The position numbers and the translations under genes are program-made. The notes under the pieces are model-generated. The model was not told the origin of the DNA, made no database searches, and worked only from the letters and a program-made list of their open reading frames with translations. Shown here piece after piece: positions 1 through 7,000 of a stretch of DNA of 12,931 nucleotides; the stretch's first letter is position 1; each line of letters starts with the position of its first letter. The DNA comes from Podochytrium sp. JEL0797 (lineage: Eukaryota > Chytridiomycota > Chytridiomycetes > Chytridiales > Chytriomycetaceae): assembly GCA_027596195.1 (NCBI GenBank), contig JADGJG010000757.1, forward strand, positions 1-12,931, read 5' to 3'.

Positions 1-77
1 CGCCGCCCCCCCCGCCCCCGCCCCCCCCCCCCCCCCCCCCCCCCCCGCGCCCCCCCCCCCCCCCCCCGCCCCCGCCC
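1..77. repeat. Poly-C low-complexity tract at window edge
   Basis: Almost uninterrupted C with scattered G. On the minus strand it reads as poly-G and continues the frame of the truncated gene that starts at 215, where it would encode mostly glycine. A homopolymer this long is more likely a contig-end or low-quality consensus artefact than a real glycine run, but the sequence alone cannot decide. Confidence 0.85.
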
Positions 78-215
78 GGGCCCCAGGTGGGGGCGTGGGG
101 GGGGCAAGGGTGGGGTCGAAGGCATGATTGGGAAGATGAAGCGGGGTGTGATTTTTAGGCCATGCATGTAGATGCTCATCAGCTGGTTGTAGTCGTCGTA
201 TGAATACGCGTCCAT
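1..215 (-). CDS. N-terminal part of an unidentified proline-rich protein (partial)
   Basis: The minus strand has an ATG at 215-213 preceded by an A-rich stretch, a good fungal start context. The frame opens MDAYSYDDYNQLMSIYMHGL, continues through KITPRFIFPIMPSTPP, then becomes proline-rich (LPPPRPHLGPG) before entering the poly-C tract and leaving the window. Codon use is biased to C/G at third positions (GAC, TAC, AAC, CAG, ATC), as in the confident exons further right, which supports real coding. The family is not recognised and no domain can be named from about 45 residues. The Tyr/Asp-rich start followed by a Pro-rich segment could be a disordered head of a larger protein. The gene's 5' side lies in the region to the right of 215, which shows no other gene for about 600 bp and could hold its promoter. 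Confidence 0.5.
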   Translation of the reverse strand, partial: MDAYSYDDYNQLMSIYMHGLKITPRFIFPIMPSTPPLPPPRPHLGPGRGRGGGGGARGGGGGGGGRGRGGR

Positions 216-836
216 TTTTTCTAGAAAACAGTTCTAAAATGAAAGGGAAACTGATGCAGTGTCGGCATGGTGAGAAAAAGACGAGGAGAAGTGGCGGGGG
301 GGAAGGTCTCTTTTTTGGGAGAAGGACAAAGGGTAGGTGTTTTTTTTGGAAGGCTTGTGTTATGCGGTTGGAGTGCCGACCCACGCGTCAGATGGGAGTC
401 GTCGGGTTTTGCACCCATTACTTTTTTGTCACGCGAACCGTCAAATGGAGATGGCAATCACGTTGGCACAGAGGAATTCGAGAAGCAGTGGACGTTATGT
501 GCGAAGATCCAACAGAAGTGCGCCGGTCCCGCCCGACTTAACTATTAACTATTGTGTTGCAAGAGAAGGAAGTTCCCTCGACTGATAGACGACAGGGGCG
601 ACGATCCAGGAGGAGGATGGAGACGCGTCCATAAAATTGTTTTTGATGGGGATTTGCTCTCTCCTTTCTGTACCCCCGAACCTTCCTTATTCTCTCGTCC
701 TTTGCGATACCTACCGCCACTGGCTCCAGTTTTGACGGAGTAGGCCCGATTCGAACCTTCTTTCCCAATTCGTCACTGCAGTGCCAACATAACCCATCAT
801 CGACTTGCAAACCTGCGGTGTTGCAGTCTGCTTTGA
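216..836. other. Stretch without a recognisable gene
   Basis: Short open frames occur on both strands but none resembles a known family, has convincing codon bias or joins to a neighbour through good splice sites. The part next to 215 is the likely promoter of the truncated minus-strand gene. A minus-strand stretch near 780-740 contains two Cys/His clusters but has no support as a gene. Confidence 0.5.
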
Positions 837-963
837 GGTCAGGCAGTATGGCTCGTATATTTCTGGTTCGCGCGAACACATTTTATCGAATGGCTGGCCG
901 TGCCGGGAATGGATGCCCAGTCCCATGTTTCACAACTCATTCCTCAATCAAAGAAGGGAGAGT

Positions 964-1250
964 TTAATGGAATTTTATGAGCCATAATAGTTGATTAAAG
1001 TACTTGAAGTGCACTGGAGCGAGGCTGAAATTGCAGACGCTGCAAAGCAGGGGCAATTTATCGACGATGAGATGAACGAGCTCTGGCGGGAAGTGGATGC
1101 TCGAGTTTCTGTTCAAGAGTTGGCCAGGAGAATCGTACAAAAAATGCACTCACGGTTCTGAGCGAAGGGCGGCGTTGATGCCTTTGTACAGCAGGGTGCG
1201 CAGCAGGGCGTGCGAGAGGCGCGTCGCGGACGCCACGTTTTCAGCGATCG
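964..1250 (-). CDS. Tentative two-exon gene fragment with F-box-like segment
   Basis: On the minus strand a frame open from about 1250 to 1154 (containing NVASATRLSHALLRTLLYKG) ends at a consensus donor GTGAGT (1153-1148). An acceptor AACAG ends at 1109, giving a 45-nt intron. Splicing restores frame (split codon CC|A) into a second exon, 1108-964, ending in TAA. The second exon contains HFPPELVHLIVDKLPL, loosely resembling the first helix of an F-box, then a Cys/Phe-rich tail (LLCSVCNFSLAPVHFKYF). Codons are C/G-ending, as in the intact genes. The upstream part was not found; a possible acceptor CCTAG lies near 1261. The plus strand is also open over 991-1161, so strand choice rests on the splice signals. 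This may be a relic of a larger gene, and no function is assigned. Confidence 0.35.
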
Positions 1251-1450
1251 AGTGAAAGCCTAGGATGGGAGGACCCTTTTTTGCGAGGAATTGACGGCAT
1301 GGGCATGTCTTGATACGCCAGACACGAAGACGCAGCGACAACAGGTGCGGGAGGAGCTTGTGGTTGTGGGGAGGAGCGGGACGGAATTACTAGAGGAGAA
1401 GGAAGAAAAGCAGCGAACGCGCACTTTAGATTGCGTTTCAGTGACAAGAC

Positions 1451-2568
1451 TTGCGAAAGGGGTACGGGGCGCTTCGAAAGCTGGGTCTTGACGAGTGCGA
1501 TCCAACAGGCCCATTTCGATACCGAGATTCGGGAAATTCTGTACCTCTAATTTATTTGATTCTATTACCCCCTCCTTTCTCAATTTTTCTGGGTTTCAAT
1601 CGAGGATTGAATATCACGCGAAACCAAACCAGCCAAAAGGCCGGCAAGGACCAAATCACATGTGTACGATCGTCCCTCCACGCATTGCTAATGAAGGCCG
1701 CATCAGACCTCGGAATCAAAACCATTGTCGGCAAAACTCTCGCATCGCTCGTCGAATCCACTGATTCCGTGACACTCGGATTCGCTGACGCAGATTTCAT
1801 TACCACCGACTTGGTCGTTGGAGCTGATGAAATCCACTCCATGAACGCGTCAATTGATGTTTCCGGACGTTCCCAAACTCCATGCTCTGGATCACTGGTT
1901 AAATTGGCGTATTGGACCGTCAAGAAGTTGGATTCAATCACGGCGAGGCAATGTTCAGTAACCCCATCACGGGACAAATTGCATACGGCTGCAATTGCGG
2001 GACCAGCTCGTTTTCCCCAAGTCCACGCTTTGTTTGAATCGAGAAAACCGCAACGACCCGCAGCTGACGGTTCCTCCTCTTCCCCATCCTCCTCAGTGAA
2101 CGGATACGAGGACTGGAGTCCATATACAGATATCCCCAAAGAAGCACATGACCTCGTCGCCCGCGTGGATTCCTGGGGAGTTCCTCAACCACATGGGCGC
2201 CTGAATCCGCCGCGCGCTCGTCCAATCTGACACGTGAATGTATACAACTGGGGAGACATATCCACTTTCCACAAAGGCCGCGTAATCCGCATCATGGTTT
2301 GAATCCCCATGTTCGGACAAACGCGTGAACCAAAAAGGTTTGAGGATGTTGCCGTGTTGGGGGACTTGTTGGGTCATTTTGAAGGACTGGAAGGGTACAA
2401 GAAGGCGTTTGAGGTGAATGAGGCGAATCGGAAACGACGCGTTCAAAAATGTATATGATTGATTGCGCGGGATTTAGGGAGGAGGATTGGAGGCCAGAAC
2501 GAAAGTTGAGCAGGCGTGTGGGTCGGATCATGCTGCAACTCATGATTTGGCTGCATGAAGTGTTTTAA
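1451..2568 (+). pseudogene. Relic of FAD-dependent monooxygenase (salicylate hydroxylase/PheA-TfdB type)
   Basis: Pieces of a class A flavoprotein monooxygenase occur in the right order. These are GALRKLGLDEC with FRYRDSG near 1470-1530, CVRSSLHALLMKAASDLGI near 1663-1720 (the usual RSxLHxxLxxxA segment), VVGADEIHS near 1815-1840 (the usual GADGxxS), VNVYNWGDISTFHKGRV near 2237-2290 (the segment before the second FAD motif), and FEDVAVLGDLLGHF near 2330-2375 (the usual ALEDA region). Possible tail residues SRRVGRIMLQL end at 2568. It is broken: TGA at 2228-2230 and 2303-2305 lie in the main frame, the 2170-2230 segment is only sensible if read across frames, the GDAAH motif after KGRV is lost, and the tail is in another frame. 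The N-terminal GxGxxG dinucleotide-binding loop was not found upstream. Members hydroxylate aromatic or related compounds with NAD(P)H and O2; this copy should be inactive. Confidence 0.7.
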
Positions 2569-2950
2569 ATTGAACGATTTGGTCCAGGACTATCGGGAGG
2601 ATGTGGTAAAGGCAAACGGGCATGAAGTTCATTTAGCAGACCCCGCGAATGGAGCTTTCATTTTCGTTGCGCAGCGTGAGAGATTAAAAACTTAAGAGAA
2701 AAAGGGGGGAATCCGCGAAGCTCATGAATCGATAACCAAACAGTTGATGATTGATTGTTAAAAGTGAAATACAATCGCCAAATTTTTGGGGAGGAATGTT
2801 TTATATCACCTTAAAGGCGAGTCATTGCAAAAAAATTCCCCAAACCCCACGAAGGAAGCCTTCATTTAAATGAAATATTGAGAATTGATATCGACTTTCC
2901 CCCTCTTATAGTCGTTAAAAAGAAAGTTCAATTTTGAAATTGTGTCGTCA
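2569..2950. other. Gene-poor AT-richer spacer
   Basis: A 43-codon plus-strand open stretch (about 2570-2695, containing DLVQDYREDVVKANGHEVHL) follows the flavoprotein relic and could be unrelated debris. The remainder is AT-rich and shows nothing recognisable. It probably holds distal promoter sequence of the bZIP gene. Confidence 0.4.
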
Positions 2951-2960
2951 GAATGACGCA
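2951..2960 (+). promoter_or_regulatory. Candidate bZIP/CRE-like site
   Basis: The sequence GAATGACGCA contains the half-site TGACG, recognised by ATF/CREB-type bZIP factors, about 225 bp upstream of the bZIP start. A second near-match to the Gcn4 site, CGACTCA, lies at 3044-3050. Such short sites are frequent by chance; autoregulation is only a possibility. Confidence 0.2.
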
Positions 2961-3083
2961 CCGATGTGTCACCTGAAAAAATCAATCGTGAAATCCGGAC
3001 CGTCCTTCCCTCCTTTGCACTCGCCCCACGCTGCACACACCCGCGACTCATCCCTCTTCATTCAATACCCCTTTTAAGCCAAT

Positions 3084-3131
3084 GTAAGTCAGTCTTTGGG
3101 CTCAAGTTTCATGGCAACTAACCTGTATCAG
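3084..3131 (+). other. Probable 5'-leader intron of the bZIP gene
   Basis: A perfect donor GTAAGT at 3084 is followed by a branch-like CTAAC at 3118-3122 and an acceptor CAG ending at 3131. The 48-nt intron sits 48 bp before the bZIP start codon. Splicing would remove one short upstream reading frame and the G of an ATGTAA start-stop element. Confidence 0.5.
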
Positions 3132-3143
3132 CCAGCCTCCTGA
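3111..3143 (+). promoter_or_regulatory. Short upstream open reading frame in the bZIP leader
   Basis: ATG at 3111 followed by nine sense codons and TGA at 3141-3143, in frame with and 36 nt before the bZIP ATG. It exists only if the predicted leader intron (3084-3131) is retained. A minimal ATG-TAA element at 3082-3087 overlaps the donor of that intron. Upstream frames of this kind control translation of fungal Gcn4-type factors; here that role is inference. Confidence 0.4.
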
Positions 3144-3179
3144 ATCCACTCGACCTTACACACCTTGCGGTCCTTGAGA

Positions 3180-3806
3180 ATGATGAACAACCAGCAACAG
3201 CATCAACAACAACAGCAGCAACAACAACACCCCGCCGAACACTCTGCAGCAACCGAGGCCATGCTCGCGCTGTATGCGTCGCAACCACCACCCGCGGCCA
3301 CCTACGCCCCTCTCGGATACGGCGGAGCGCCCATGATGTTTTCCAACCCCCAGAACACCAGCAACAACAATGAGGGCGATTCTGGCGGGTCAGATGACGA
3401 CGGCGGCGAGTACAAGAGACCCAGCAAGAAGAGCCAGCGCAACACGAGTGCCGAGCTCGATGACGGCGATGAAGACAACGCGAGTGTGAGAAAGCGGCAG
3501 CGCAATACGGAGGCAGCGAGGCGATCACGAATGCGGAAGTTGCAGAAGGTTGGCTTATATATTCTTTTTTTTTGTTTTTTGTTTACTAAACAACGCGTTT
3601 TTTAGATTGAATCGCTGGACTCGTCAGTGCGCATCTTGCAGCAGGAGAAGAAAGACCTCGAGGTCAAGGTTGCTGTGCTTGAGAACGAGAAGCTCACGCT
3701 GCTTGCGCGCCAGAAGGACCTGATGGACCGTGTGGGCACGTTGGAGCAGCATTTGCACGAGGCGCATCAGGCCATGCTCAAGATGAATTCCATGAAGCAT
3801 CACTGA
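3180..3806 (+). CDS. bZIP transcription factor, Gcn4-like basic region
   Basis: Two exons, 3180-3548 and 3606-3806, separated by a 57-nt phase-0 intron (donor GTTGGC, branch-like CTAAAC, acceptor TTTTAG), encode 189 residues. The start is the first of two adjacent ATGs, because an in-frame TGA lies at 3141. Residues 5-16 are a polyglutamine tract; residues 60-103 are acidic, Ser/Asn-rich and probably disordered or activating. The basic region (about 104-123) contains RNTEAARRSRMRKLQ, closely like Gcn4/CPC1, with the invariant Asn109 and Arg117. A leucine zipper follows with Leu at 127, 134, 141, 148, 155, 162 and 169, seven unbroken heptads, longer than the four of Gcn4. The protein should dimerise in the nucleus and bind TGACTCA- or CRE-type sites. 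Target pathway is unknown; the Gcn4 resemblance suggests amino-acid or stress control. The splice junction falls exactly between basic region and zipper. Confidence 0.9.
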
Positions 3807-3892
3807 TATTTCTTTTCTTATATTTTCTATTTTCTCTTTTTTTGCGAATAAAAACTGCAATGGCAATTTATGGAGATGGCGAGAAAAAAAAC
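3807..3892 (+). promoter_or_regulatory. Very short T-rich intergenic region
   Basis: Only 86 bp separate the bZIP stop from the chosen start of the next gene on the same strand. It has a T-rich stretch (3808-3842) and an AATAAA at 3847-3852. It must serve as terminator of the first gene and core promoter of the second, unless the two are co-transcribed. An in-frame ATG at 3860 could extend the second protein by 11 residues. Confidence 0.4.
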
Positions 3893-5371
3893 ATGTCGTG
3901 GCTTTTTGGCTCGTCTTCCGACAAGGACAAAAGCCCCCCTCACTCTGGCACTGCGACCCCTGCCGTGGTTGACACCGAGTCGCCCGCTGGACAGGGCTCG
4001 CACGGACGCATCCTTCGCGTGCGGATTGGATCGTCGATTGACTCGCTCTCTGTTTACAACGTCAACGAGGACACGGTGCCGCACTACATCGACTCGCCGT
4101 ACTTTGTGGGCTGCATTACCGTGCGCGTGAAGCACTTCAGGGGCGTGACCCCAGAGGGCACTGCCGCCCTGCCTGACACGCCCTACTTTGGCGCGCGCAG
4201 ACGCCTGTTTTCCATCCAGCTGCAGGGGCGTTTCAAGCATGTGAGTTTAGGAGTCTAGGAGAGTCTAGGAGAGGAGTCTAGGAGCCTGGGAGAGTAGTCT
4301 AGGAGGAGTCGTGGAGGTGTCTAGGACGATCGATGTCATGCCAACTCATTCATCTGGAAGCTTCATTTGGACTTCGAAATCTCACTCCTCGCAACCACCT
4401 ACATACCCCACAATCACCACAACATTATCCCCCCGAGAAGTCACACCATGTCGCAAATGACAAAATATAGTCGAACTCACCCTCCCCCTTTCCCAACCGA
4501 TTCGCCAATCTTACGATCTCCTACCCCCCCCCCCCCCCTCCCTTCACGTGCTCCCACTGCCACTCACCCACCCACAAAAAATCAACCCAGCAACACACCA
4601 CCGACGACGTTGTGTTTGGCGCCGAATTCGAACAAAAAGTGAACCCGCCCACGGGCGCCTGGCTCGCCATCAAATTCGCCAACATGATCGACCCGGCCCT
4701 CGTCGCTGACCTCTACACAGACCGACCCTGGCTCTACTCCCCCATGCTCTGTTCCATGAACACCGCCAACGTCGCAAAACCCCCGTCCACGACCCCACTC
4801 GCGGGTGCCGCCGCGGACCTCAAGCAAACACTCCCGCATCCTCTGTACAAACACGACGGAGTCGTCGAGTCATCCATGTCGCGCGCAAAGGCCGTGAAGG
4901 CGGGGTCTGGGGTGCAGAATAAGCCCGAGGAGGTGTTGGGGGAGTGGAAGTGGGGTGGGGAGAAGGAGTTGGTGGAAGAGAATGAGCTCTTGTTGCCCGA
5001 GTATGTGGATGAACCCAAATTTCCAAAATCGGGGGTTGCGGAGAGGAGAAAGTATTTTGGAAAGAAGGAGCATCGCGAGGATTCGACGTTTTCGCCGGAT
5101 TACGTGTACAATTTGGAGGTAGTTTGGTTTCTCTCCGTGACGCGGGCTTTCTACCTCAAACTCACCAAACCCCCAATCCCAACAGATCTTTGCCCCCTTC
5201 ATCGACTTCAACACCTTCGACCTCAACCTCGGCATCAACGTGAACCTCATTCGATACCTCAACAACCAACCGATTCGACTCGTGTGCAAATCCTTGTCAA
5301 AGAACGTGCCGTTTTTCATTGTCGAGTTTGATTTGATGCGGGAGGGTGATCTTGTGATTGAGGACAAATAA
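3893..5371 (+). CDS. DUF1769 / UPF0590 family protein
   Basis: Three exons, 3893-4240, 4591-5118 and 5186-5371, joined at phase-0 GT-AG introns of 350 and 67 nt, encode about 353 residues. Residues 1-38 are a Ser/Pro-rich head. The conserved fold then follows with ILRVRIG (40-46), a DSPYFVGCITVRVK segment (67-80), LFSIQLQGRFK (105-115), DDVVFGAEF (121-129), IDPALVADLYTDRPWLYSPM in exon 2, and a C-terminal IRYLNNQPIRLVCKS segment. These match fungal DUF1769 proteins as I recall them. The biochemical function of the family is not established. Exon 2 carries an acidic, Glu/Lys-rich insert (about 190-260) between the conserved blocks. The start at 3893 is chosen for its A-rich context and compact head; ATG 3860 is an alternative. 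The first intron acceptor (CAG at 4588-4590) is the least certain boundary. Confidence 0.8.
4247..4325 (+). repeat. Degenerate GAGTCTAGGA minisatellite in intron 1
   Basis: Exact copies of GAGTCTAGGA lie at 4251-4260, 4261-4270 and 4274-4283, with degenerate copies to 4325. The array begins directly after the donor site of the first DUF1769 intron and explains part of why that intron is about five times longer than the others here. Confidence 0.8.
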
Positions 5372-5582
5372 TGACATCCCCAATGAAAGTGCGGGGGGTG
5401 GAGTGGGAGTGGATGATTGTTTATGCGGATTTTTTTAATTTGTTTGTGGTTGCAGTACGCGTGGGTGGGTGGGATTTTCTTTTGTGTGTTTTTTCTATTG
5501 AACAGTGAAGTGCGAAGTACGGTACCTTCTTTAACCACCAAGAGAAGTGTAAAATGAAAAAAAGGATCAGAATCAATTTTAT
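5372..5582. terminator. Convergent 3' region of two genes
   Basis: The stretch lies between the plus-strand stop at 5371 and the minus-strand stop at 5583. On the minus strand the stop TAA is embedded in a run reading CAATAAATAAAATT, so an AATAAA polyadenylation-like signal overlaps the stop codon. The plus side is T/G-rich, with a T tract near 5430-5440. No gene is seen. Confidence 0.45.
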
Positions 5583-6727
5583 TTATTGTTTTGATTTCGA
5601 AACGAGGGAACTCGAAGCCCGTTTGGATGTGGCAGTAGTGGCCCGTTTTTTAGGTTGCAACCCGGAGATGGGGACGTGTTTGGCCTTTGGTTCCGGTGGC
5701 GGTGGACAAAGTCGCGTCTCGAACGAGTTCAAACACAACCCGACCCCCCCACTCGCGACCTGCGATGGATATTTGACCTTGTAATTTGGTGCCATTTCCT
5801 CGTACATGCAGTAATCCTTGTAGAGATGTGGCGGCGACAAGAGCTCCTGAGGCGGTTGTTTCGCCTTGCCCCGTTTCGGCGGTCCCGCGTTGGGGGCACG
5901 CAACACGGGAGATACGATATCGATCCATCGGTGAGAGTGGGGAGCGAAATTCGCCGTGTTTTCTTTGGACGCGGATTCCTTTTCGCGTTTCCAAGCGAGG
6001 AAAGCCGCGTTGCATTTCCGCTGTTTCTCTGCTTTCAGCTCTTCCATTGCTTGTTCTTCCTTGACGCGTTGTTCCTCGGCTTGTTTGTCTTTGAGTGTTT
6101 TTTCGGCTTTCCATTGCTCAATGGCCCGGTGTTCCCTTACTCGACGCTGTGCCTCCTGTTGCTCACGTGCGGCCTGATGAGCTGCTTCGATTTGTTTTTT
6201 GCGACGCATGGATTCTTCATGGCGAAGCTGTTTTTCCTGGGGCGATTCGAATAAAATCAGGGGGGTTTTGTTGTGATTTGACAGGGGATCGACAAATTTA
6301 CCTCCTTTTGAGAGACCCATGCGAGAAACGCTTGCTGACTCCGCGCTCGTTTTATGAATAGCTCGTTGAGATCAATTTGTTGGTTCGCGTGAGATTGTGC
6401 TCGAGAGTGTGTACGAGTCGCGGGTGCCGGTGTTGAAGGATGGGTTGTCAGAGTATGGGGTTTCCAATCGTGTGTTGATAGATTGGCCGTATTAATGGTC
6501 TGCGATTCTCCGGAATGATCTACACCAGGTTCCTCGTTCTGTGTTTTGAGGTAGGGCGAGACGGATCGCGTTGAAGCGGATGTGGAACCGCCGGCGCTGG
6601 TGAGACGCGATTTCGAGCGATCCGATTTCTTTTTTTGTAGCCATAGTCGGAATGCGTCGTCGTCCGAGTGGAGATCTGCTTTTGCGAATTGGTTGATGAT
6701 TTGGGCGAGATCGGATGTGGTGGACAT
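5583..6727 (-). CDS. CCDC34/CCDC181-like coiled-coil protein, probable flagellar protein
   Basis: Two minus-strand exons, 6727-6302 and 6236-5583, with a 65-nt phase-0 intron (donor GTAAAT, acceptor CCCCAG), encode 359 residues. Three copies of an A-F-x2-W motif followed by basic residues are visible: AFRLWLQKKK (25-34), AFLAWVSQKE (133-142) and AFLAWKREKE (220-229). Such F-x2-W...K motifs mark CCDC34, CCDC181 and MAP9-type microtubule or ciliary proteins. Residues about 143-230 are a strongly charged Lys/Glu/Gln coiled coil. The region before it is Ser/Thr-rich and probably disordered. The C-terminal part has WIDIVSPVLRAP, a YKDYCMYEEMAPNYKVKYPS segment and a basic Ser-rich tail. A role at the flagellum or its base is inferred from the family and fits a zoosporic fungus. 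It is divergently transcribed from the E2/F-box/TerD gene across 273 bp. Exact orthology is uncertain. Confidence 0.72.
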
Positions 6728-7000
6728 TTTTTGTTGTTTTGATTTTGATTTTGTTTTGTTGTGTGCAAATACACATGGTCACATTTGGAAATAGTCGATT
6801 GTCGAATGGATACTTTGTTTTGCTGTTATTTATTTATTGTATACGTTAAGTTATATTCTTTTTCGCTCTTTGGAAAACGCGGACTGAAAGTGGCCAAGCA
6901 GAGGGGATTCGCGCGCAGCAATTTCCCTCCGCCACAATTCTTCAAAACCGCGCTGGTTTTCCCGCAAAGACACTTCCCCGCCGAAATCAAACGCAATCGA
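6728..7000. promoter_or_regulatory. Divergent promoter region
   Basis: A 273-bp gap separates the minus-strand start at 6727 from the plus-strand start at 7001, so both promoters must lie here. An AT-rich core at about 6825-6860 includes TATTTATTTATTGTATA, a possible TATA-like element. Long T/TG runs at 6726-6760 precede the coiled-coil gene. No specific factor site can be assigned. Confidence 0.5.

Noticed and set aside
742..760. Minus-strand GGTTCGAATC resembling a tRNA T-arm
   Set aside because: The bases flanking the loop do not pair as a 5-bp stem, and no acceptor or anticodon stem can be found around it.
3082..3605. HAC1-like unconventional (Ire1-type) intron in the bZIP gene
   Set aside because: Both predicted introns have GT-AG ends and branch-like motifs, and no paired stem-loops at the junctions were seen.
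4870..5541. Long minus-strand open frame opposite DUF1769 exons 2-3
   Set aside because: It runs antisense to a conserved protein, crosses its intron and has no homology of its own.
5655..6254. Plus-strand open frame of 199 codons opposite the coiled-coil gene
   Set aside because: Phe/Arg/Cys-rich antisense shadow of a Lys/Glu-rich coiled coil.
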